Assembly (NCBI GenBank): GCA_963457535.1
Contig: OY734803.1
Span: 1,984,001-2,048,000, forward strand
Direction: 5' to 3'
From: JAHRAW01 sp028066695
GTDB lineage: Bacteria > Pseudomonadota > Gammaproteobacteria > Arenicellales > Poriferihabitantaceae
DNA length: 64,000 nt
Made by a program: the position numbers and the translations under genes. This document shows positions 58,663 to 64,000 of this stretch, one piece after another (the stretch's first letter is position 1; the number at the start of each line of letters is the position of its first letter). The notes beneath the pieces were generated by a model. It was not told the origin of the DNA. It saw only the letters and a program-made list of their open reading frames with translations, and ran no database searches.

Positions 58663-59370
58663 ATGATTAAGGTGGCAATTTTGATTGATGGCGGCTATTT
58701 TTTGAAACGTTTGCGGACTGTGCGCCCCGATATTGATGTTTCCGATGCTGGGCCTGTCGCTAGTGCAATCGATCAGTTGGTTCGGAGCCATCTTCGGCAA
58801 CTGAACGAAACTCACCATGCGCCGGACATGTTTCAGCTCCTCTACCGGAGTTTTTACTACGACGCAAAACCGTACACCGGGCGAGAGCATTTCCCTGTCA
58901 GCAAAACGGCGAAAGACTACGCAAAATCAGAGCAGGCGCTTTTTCGGAAAAACCTCTTCAAGAAGTTGCACGGCCGTCCGAATTTTGCCGTGCGCTTGGG
59001 TGATGTGCGCAGAGACAAATATTCCTTTTGGGTTTTGAAACCGGAAACTCAAAAGTGTTTGTTGGCGGGGAAACGAAAGGCCAATTCGCTCACAGATGAA
59101 GACTTTGTGCCCGCCTTGCGTCAAAAAGGAGTGGACATGCGAATCGGCCTCGATATTGCATCCATTGCACTGAAACGTCAGGCAAGCACGATTGTTCTTG
59201 TATCTGGTGATGCGGATTTTGTGCCGGCGGCAAAACTTGCAAGACGTGAAGGTGTGCAATTCATTCTCGATCCGCTTTGGCGAAAAATCGACTCCGAGCT
59301 TTACGAACACATCGATTTACTGCGAAGCGGTTTCTCGCGCCCTGCCAAAGATGTTCGGTCGGGAGCATGA
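58663..59370 (+). CDS. NYN domain protein (PIN-like nuclease fold)
   Basis: A 235-residue protein of the NYN/DUF88 (LabA-like) family, which belongs to the PIN-like ribonuclease superfamily. The diagnostic blocks are VAILIDGGYF with the first catalytic aspartate (D9), and TIVLVSGDADFVPAAKLARREG with the second acidic cluster. ATG 58663 follows GAGGGAG. The middle region (about 40-140) is Lys/Arg-rich and AT-richer than its neighbours, indicating transfer. Role could be RNA decay or defence; unknown. It separates the two propionyl-CoA carboxylase subunit genes. Confidence 0.85.
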   Translation: MIKVAILIDGGYFLKRLRTVRPDIDVSDAGPVASAIDQLVRSHLRQLNETHHAPDMFQLLYRSFYYDAKPYTGREHFPVSKTAKDYAKSEQALFRKNLFKKLHGRPNFAVRLGDVRRDKYSFWVLKPETQKCLLAGKRKANSLTDEDFVPALRQKGVDMRIGLDIASIALKRQASTIVLVSGDADFVPAAKLARREGVQFILDPLWRKIDSELYEHIDLLRSGFSRPAKDVRSGA

Positions 59371-59392
59371 AAAGATTTTGCATGGGAGTTCG

Positions 59393-61438
59393 GTGTTCAA
59401 AAAAATCCTAATCGCCAACCGCGGTGAAATCGCATGCCGCATTATTGCGAGCGCGCGGCGCATGGGCGTTGCCACGGTCGCGGTGTATTCCGACGCCGAC
59501 CGTGACGCGCTTCATGTGCGGCGCGCGGATGAGGCCGTGCATATCGGCGCGGCGCGCGCGGCCGAGAGTTATTTGGACGGCGAAAAAATCATCGCCGCCT
59601 GCAAACAAACCGGCGCCGAGGCGGTGCACCCGGGCTACGGCTTTCTTTCCGAGAACGCCGAATTCGCACGCGCGCTGCAAAGCGCCGGCGTGGTTTTCAT
59701 CGGGCCCGGCGCGGACGCGATTGAAACCATGGGTGACAAAATCGCCTCCAAAAAACTCGCGCTGCGCGCCGGCGTAAACATCATTCCCGGGCATGACGGC
59801 GCGGTCGCGGACGCGGAAGAAGCGGCGCGCGCGGCCGAGTCGGTCGGTTTTCCGGTGATGCTGAAAGCGAGCGCCGGCGGCGGCGGCAAGGGAATGCGCG
59901 TGGCGCGCAGCCGCGAAGAAGCGGTGGACGGATTTGCGCGCGCGAGCAGCGAGGCGCTCGCGAGTTTCGGAGACGCGCGGATTTTGGTGGAGAAATGCAT
60001 AGAGCGGCCGCGCCACATTGAAATTCAGGTGCTTGCCGATTCGCACGGCAACATGGTTGCGCTGAACGAGCGCGAATGCTCGCTGCAGCGCCGCCACCAA
60101 AAAGTGATTGAGGAGGCGCCGTCGCCGTTTCTGGACGCAAAAACGCGCGCGGCGATGAACGAGCAGGCGCTCGCGCTGGCGCGCGCGGTGGAGTATTGCT
60201 CGGCCGGCACGGTGGAATTCGTGGTGGACGCAAAGCGCAATTTTTATTTTCTGGAAATGAACACGCGGCTGCAGGTGGAGCACGCGGTCACCGAACTGGT
60301 CACCAGGCTGGATCTGGTGGAGTGGATGATTCGCATCGCCGCCGACGAAAAAATGCCGCTCAAACAAAAAGACGCGCGCATGAACGGCTGGGCGATAGAG
60401 GCGCGCATCTACGCGGAAAACACCCACGCCGGCTTTCTGCCTTCAAGCGGCCGGCTGGCGCGCTATTTGCCGCCGCAAATTTCCCCGCAGGCGAAACCCG
60501 GCACTTCCGTAAAACCCGGCAACGCGGAGAGCATCGTGCGGCTGGATGAAGGCGTGGAAGAGGGCGGCGAAATTTCCCGGCACTACGACCCGATGATTTC
60601 CAAACTGGTCACTTGGGGCAAAGACCGCGCCGCGGCCATCGGCGCGATGCGCGCCGCGCTGGACGCGTATTGCATTCGCGGCATTGACACCAACCTCACT
60701 TTCGCGGCCGCGCTGGTCGCCCATCCGAAATTTGCGGCCGGCGATTTGCACACGCATTTTATTGAGGAGGAATACCCGGATGGTTTCGCGCGCGCCGACG
60801 ACAGCCGCGTTGACCCGGAGATTTTCGCCGCGCTCGCCGCGGTCGCGCATCACCGCCGCCTGCAAGCGGAGTCGCCGCAGCAAACCGAAGACGAAAGCGA
60901 GTGGGTCGCGCTGATAGACGGCGCGCCGCATCCGGTCGCGCTGTCGGCGCGCCGCGGCGAAGACGGCGCGGAAAATTATTCGGCGCGCTGCGCCGGCAAA
61001 ACGCGCAAGATTGAATGCGTGGAACAGGCGCCGGCGCATCCGCTCATCCGCTGCATCGTGGACGGCGCGCCGCTGCGCATGCTGTGCGAGCGGCGCGGCC
61101 TTGACTATGATCTCGCGCATGGCGGAAACCAAGTCACCGCGAAAGTCCTGCGCCCGCGCGTCGCCGCGCATTACGCGCTGATGCCGGAAAAAACGCCGCC
61201 GGACATGTCGCGCTTTTTGCTGTCGCCGATGCCGGGCCTGCTGGTGTCGCTTGCCGCGCGCGCCGGCGCGCGCGTCAAGGCCGGCGAGGAGTTGGCGGTG
61301 GTGGAGGCGATGAAGATGGAAAACTCGCTGCGCGCCGAGCACGACGGCGTGGTGGAAAAAGTGCATGCCGAGGCCGGCACGACCTTGGAAGCCGGACAGC
61401 CGATTCTTGAATTCGCGGCGGCCGATGGCGCGCGCTGA
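59393..61438 (+). CDS. pccA: Propionyl-CoA carboxylase alpha subunit (biotin-containing)
   Basis: A 681-residue biotin carboxylase with a C-terminal biotin domain. KKILIANRGEIACRIIASA opens the carboxylase; LKASAGGGGKGMRVA is the ATP loop, and ECSLQRRHQKVIEEAPSPF and EMNTRLQVEHAVTELVT the catalytic region. The biotin lysine is in VVEAMKMENSLRAEHDG, about 45 residues from the end. GTG 59393 is chosen because family N-termini begin MFKKILIANRG and GGGAG precedes it. The same architecture occurs in methylcrotonyl-CoA carboxylase; neighbours favour the propionyl enzyme. Confidence 0.93.
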   Translation: MFKKILIANRGEIACRIIASARRMGVATVAVYSDADRDALHVRRADEAVHIGAARAAESYLDGEKIIAACKQTGAEAVHPGYGFLSENAEFARALQSAGVVFIGPGADAIETMGDKIASKKLALRAGVNIIPGHDGAVADAEEAARAAESVGFPVMLKASAGGGGKGMRVARSREEAVDGFARASSEALASFGDARILVEKCIERPRHIEIQVLADSHGNMVALNERECSLQRRHQKVIEEAPSPFLDAKTRAAMNEQALALARAVEYCSAGTVEFVVDAKRNFYFLEMNTRLQVEHAVTELVTRLDLVEWMIRIAADEKMPLKQKDARMNGWAIEARIYAENTHAGFLPSSGRLARYLPPQISPQAKPGTSVKPGNAESIVRLDEGVEEGGEISRHYDPMISKLVTWGKDRAAAIGAMRAALDAYCIRGIDTNLTFAAALVAHPKFAAGDLHTHFIEEEYPDGFARADDSRVDPEIFAALAAVAHHRRLQAESPQQTEDESEWVALIDGAPHPVALSARRGEDGAENYSARCAGKTRKIECVEQAPAHPLIRCIVDGAPLRMLCERRGLDYDLAHGGNQVTAKVLRPRVAAHYALMPEKTPPDMSRFLLSPMPGLLVSLAARAGARVKAGEELAVVEAMKMENSLRAEHDGVVEKVHAEAGTTLEAGQPILEFAAADGAR

Positions 61439-62408
61439 GGCCGGCATAGACGCGGTGCGCGCCGGCGACCGCCGCGCGCTGGCGCGCGCGATCACACTGC
61501 TGGAATCAACGCGCGACGAGGACCGCGCCGCCGCCGAAAAATTGCTGCGCGACGCAATGCCGCACAGCGGCGGCGCGATCCGCCTCGGCATCAGTGGCGC
61601 GCCCGGCGTCGGCAAATCCACTTTCATTGAAGCGTTCGGCAACAGCGCCATCGCGCGCGGCGAGCGCGTCGCGGTGCTGACCATAGACCCGACTTCCGGC
61701 GTGAGCGGCGGTTCCATCCTCGGCGACAAAACGCGCATGGCGTCGCTCGCGGCGAATCCGAACGCGTTCATCCGCCCGTCGCCGGCCGGCCGCGCGCTCG
61801 GCGGAGTCGCGCGGCGCACGCAGGAGGCGCTGCTGGTGTGCGAGGCCGCGAACTACGACCTGATCATCGTGGAGACGGTCGGCGTCGGCCAGTCGGAAAC
61901 GCTGGCGGCGGCGATGACCGACATCTTTTTGCTGCTGCTGCCGCCGGCCGGCGGAGACGCGCTGCAGGGAATCAAGCGCGGCATCATGGAATTGGCCGAC
62001 ATCATCGTGGTCAACAAAAACGACGGCGCGCTGGCGAAGCAGGCCGCGCTGGCCGCGTCCGACATTCGCCACGCGCTCGGCGTGATGCGCCCGCGCATCA
62101 AAAACTGGCGGACGCCGGTGCTGCTCGCCTCGGCGCTTGAAAACACCGGCATCGGTGAAGCGCGCGAACAAATTGACGCCTGCCGCAAACTGCTGGAGTC
62201 CGGCGGCGCGCTGCAGGCGCGGCGGCGCGAGCAGGCGCGCGAATGGCTTTGGAACGAGACGCGCGAAGCGCTGCTCGCCGAATTAAAAAAAGACCCGGCG
62301 GTCGGCGAGGCGCTGGAAGCGCTGCTGCGGCGGGTCGGCGACGGCGAGTTGCCGGCTTCGGTCGCGGCGCGCGAACTGGCCGCGATGTTCATGCGGAGCG
62401 CGGCGTGA
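61425..62408 (+). CDS. meaB: Methylmalonyl-CoA mutase-associated GTPase MeaB (ArgK)
   Basis: A 327-residue G3E GTPase that gates delivery and repair of the mutase B12 cofactor. Walker A is GAPGVGKST (58-66); DPTSGVSGGSILGDKTRM, ETVGVGQSE and VVNKNDG are the family's other nucleotide motifs. ATG 61425 overlaps the pccA stop by 14 bases. The position in a mutase operon supports the MeaB assignment. Confidence 0.95.
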   Translation: MARAEAGIDAVRAGDRRALARAITLLESTRDEDRAAAEKLLRDAMPHSGGAIRLGISGAPGVGKSTFIEAFGNSAIARGERVAVLTIDPTSGVSGGSILGDKTRMASLAANPNAFIRPSPAGRALGGVARRTQEALLVCEAANYDLIIVETVGVGQSETLAAAMTDIFLLLLPPAGGDALQGIKRGIMELADIIVVNKNDGALAKQAALAASDIRHALGVMRPRIKNWRTPVLLASALENTGIGEAREQIDACRKLLESGGALQARRREQAREWLWNETREALLAELKKDPAVGEALEALLRRVGDGELPASVAARELAAMFMRSAA

Positions 62409-62809
62409 TAGGGCGGCTCAACCATGTCGCGATTGCGGTGCCGGATTTGGCGGCCGCGGCGGCGCGCTACCGCGGCGCGTTCGGCGCGAAAGTGTCGGCG
62501 CCGGTGGACCTGCCCGAGCACGGCGTCAGCACGGTGTTCGTGGAACTGCCCAACACCAAAATTGAATTGCTGCACCCGCTCGGCGATGAGTCGCCGATTG
62601 CAAAATTTCTGGAGCGCCGCCCGTCCGGCGGGATTCACCACCTGTGCTACGAGGTGGATGACATGGAAGATGCCTGCGCAAAACTGCGCGCCGCCGGCAT
62701 GCGCATCCTCGGCGACGGCCGCCCGAAGACCGGCGCGCACGGCAAGCCGGTGGTGTTTTTGCATCCGGCCGACGCGCTCGGCACGCTGATAGAACTGGAG
62801 CAGGCGTAA
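62405..62809 (+). CDS. mce: Methylmalonyl-CoA epimerase
   Basis: A 134-residue vicinal oxygen chelate enzyme interconverting (S)- and (R)-methylmalonyl-CoA. RLNHVAIAVPDLAAAAARYR supplies the first metal-binding His, VELPNTKIELLHPLGDESPI the glutamate, GGIHHLCYEVDDM another His, and PKTGAHGKPVVFLHPADALGTL the C-terminal Glu/His region. A GTG at 62405 overlaps the meaB stop. It completes the set pccB, pccA, mce and mutase. Confidence 0.93.
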   Translation: MIGRLNHVAIAVPDLAAAAARYRGAFGAKVSAPVDLPEHGVSTVFVELPNTKIELLHPLGDESPIAKFLERRPSGGIHHLCYEVDDMEDACAKLRAAGMRILGDGRPKTGAHGKPVVFLHPADALGTLIELEQA

Positions 62810-62818
62810 CTTCGGCGC

Positions 62819-63544
62819 ATGTCCGAAAGCGACAAAGTGTTCGCAAAAAAGCGCGCGCGCGTCTCTGATTTTATTTTTGACGAGCGAGTCGCCGCGGTCT
62901 TCCCCGACATGATTCGCCGCTCGGTGCCCGGCTACGAGGCGCTGCTGCCGCTGCTCGGCGTGATCGCCGCCGGATGCGTCCGCGAAGACTCCAATGTCTA
63001 TGACCTCGGCTGCTCGCTCGGCGCGGCGCTGCTGGCGGCGCATTCGCAGGCCGGCGCGCGCGCGCATTTCATCGGCGTTGACAACTCCGAGGCGATGCTG
63101 CGCGAATGCCGCAAGCGGCTGGACGGCGCGATACCCGAGTCGCAACTGCGCTTGCTGCATTGCGATGTCCTGGACGCCGAGATCACCGACGCGAGCATGG
63201 TGATGCTGAACTTCACGCTGCAATTTATAGACCCGGCCGAACGCCTCGGCCTGCTGCAGCGCATTTACGCCGGGCTGCGCCGCGGCGGCGCGCTGGTGCT
63301 CTCGGAAAAAGTGCGCTTTGAAGACGCGGAGCAGCAGGAGTTGCAGCGCGAATTTCACCGGCAATTCAAAGCCGCCAACGGTTACAGCGAATTGGAAATC
63401 GCGCAAAAGCGCGCCGCGCTGGAAAAAGTCATGACGCCCGACAGCGAGGAAGCGCACCTCGCGCGGCTGCGGCGCGCCGGTTTTGCGCGGCCGGCGCGGT
63501 GGTTTCAGGCGTTCAACTTTTTTTCTTTCGTCGCGCATAAATGA
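62819..63544 (+). CDS. cmoA: Carboxy-S-adenosyl-L-methionine synthase CmoA
   Basis: A 241-residue enzyme that turns SAM and prephenate into carboxy-SAM for tRNA wobble uridine modification. NVYDLGCSLGAALLAAH is the SAM motif, VPGYEALLPLLGVIA, MVMLNFTLQFI and LVLSEKVRFED are CmoA-specific, and EIAQKRAALEKVMTPDS follows. The start at 62819 lies nine bases after mce. The stop overlaps the cmoB start by four bases. Confidence 0.95.
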   Translation: MSESDKVFAKKRARVSDFIFDERVAAVFPDMIRRSVPGYEALLPLLGVIAAGCVREDSNVYDLGCSLGAALLAAHSQAGARAHFIGVDNSEAMLRECRKRLDGAIPESQLRLLHCDVLDAEITDASMVMLNFTLQFIDPAERLGLLQRIYAGLRRGGALVLSEKVRFEDAEQQELQREFHRQFKAANGYSELEIAQKRAALEKVMTPDSEEAHLARLRRAGFARPARWFQAFNFFSFVAHK

Positions 63545-64000
63545 GCCCGCGCGCGGCCGATGCGGGCCTGCGGCCGGCGCTGGAATGCAGCGGCCTGGCC
63601 GCGCTCGCCGCGCCGCTGGCGGACGCGGCGGCGCGCGCGCGCCGCGAACACCGGCACGGCGATTTGCCGAAATGGGAAAGCGCGCTGGCGCAACTGGACT
63701 GCCCGGCCGCGTCCCCGCCCGACTTCGCGCGCGCCGCGCCGCGCATCGGCGGCGCGCGCGACTGCGGCGACGCGGAACGCGCGCGCATGAAAAAACTCCT
63801 GCTGCAACTGCGGCCGTGGCGCAAGGGACCGTTTGAATTTTTCGGCATGCGCGTGGACGCCGAATGGCGCGCCGACCGCAAATGGGCGCGCATTGAAAAA
63901 CACATTGACCTGCGCGGCGCGCGCGCGCTGGACATCGGCTGCGGCAACGGCTACTACCTGCTGCGCATGCTCGGCGCCGGCGCCGCGCTCGCGCTCGGCA
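63541..64000 (+). CDS. cmoB: tRNA U34 carboxymethyltransferase CmoB, N-terminal part
   Basis: The first 153 codons of a methyltransferase that transfers the carboxymethyl group of carboxy-SAM to 5-hydroxyuridine 34 of tRNAs. LRPWRKGPFEFFGMRVDAEWRADRKW and ALDIGCGNGYYLLRMLGAGA, the SAM-binding motif I, are conserved in CmoB. The N-terminal 70 residues are less conserved and Ala-rich. The gene runs off the right edge. Confidence 0.92.
   Translation, partial: MSPRAADAGLRPALECSGLAALAAPLADAAARARREHRHGDLPKWESALAQLDCPAASPPDFARAAPRIGGARDCGDAERARMKKLLLQLRPWRKGPFEFFGMRVDAEWRADRKWARIEKHIDLRGARALDIGCGNGYYLLRMLGAGAALALG

Noticed and set aside
58522..58890. Minus-strand frame overlapping the start of the NYN gene, considered as an antitoxin-like small gene
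   Set aside because: It is antisense to the conserved LIDGGYF-containing region, has no ribosome site or domain, and covers the promoter of the NYN gene.
1..64000. tRNA, rRNA, insertion sequences and integrases
   Set aside because: Intergenic gaps were read on both strands; none has a cloverleaf-like arrangement or the conserved GGTTCGAATCC-type arm, and no reading frame resembles a transposase or recombinase.

Overview
The window reads as one contiguous, very GC-rich chromosomal segment of a gammaproteobacterium, cut inside sdhB at the left and inside cmoB at the right. The lineage call rests on gene neighbourhoods: sdhB-sdhE-ygfX, aroQ-accB-accC, DUF3426-fis-purH-purD, secD-secF-nrdR-ribD-ribE-ribBA-ribH-nusB-pgpA, and cmoA-cmoB. 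I see no rRNA, tRNA, CRISPR array, integrase, transposase or phage structural gene. Genes are tightly packed, many stops overlap the next start by 1 to 20 bases, GTG starts are common, and no stretch longer than about 200 bases lacks a gene.

Layout. 1-900: end of the succinate dehydrogenase operon with its flavinylation factor. 905-4765 (minus): sulfite/nitrite reductase, DUF934 and nadB, divergent from an Lrp-type regulator. 5367-7678: aroQ and biotin carboxylase genes. 7675-12906: DUF3426, fis and purine synthesis, with an unusual DUF2628 fusion gene between purH and purD. 12903-16271: DUF192, an S9 peptidase and a periplasmic ATP-dependent DNA ligase. 16340-21241: a giant secreted beta-sandwich protein. 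21441-24165: a Cpx/Zra-like stress module (Spy-like protein, kinase, regulator) with a CpxR-box-like operator. 24245-30343: transporter, FadE, FadD and a dehalogenase.

30376-44722: yajC and secDF, normally one operon, are separated by about 11 kb of accessory DNA. That DNA holds an AT-richer pair (a TcmP-like methyltransferase-fold protein and its three-Cys partner), two paralogous large secreted proteins (1201 and 1421 residues) built from fibronectin III domains plus a recurring block that opens RPAGAP, and an MDR reductase. 44728-49572: nrdR, riboflavin synthesis, nusB, pgpA. 49595-52094: HNH endonuclease, AcuI-like reductase, DNA methyltransferase. 52099-54702: TVP38 membrane protein, isocitrate dehydrogenase, LOG phosphoribohydrolase. 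54764-62809: a complete propionyl-CoA to succinyl-CoA route (mutase, both carboxylase subunits, MeaB, epimerase), interrupted by an AT-richer NYN-domain gene with its own promoter. 62819-64000: cmoA and the start of cmoB.

The core is an aerobic heterotroph's housekeeping set with fatty-acid and propionyl-CoA catabolism. The most novel material is the 30.7-41.8 kb island with its modular secreted proteins and three-Cys pair, the Cpx-like operator, and the NYN gene set into a metabolic operon.
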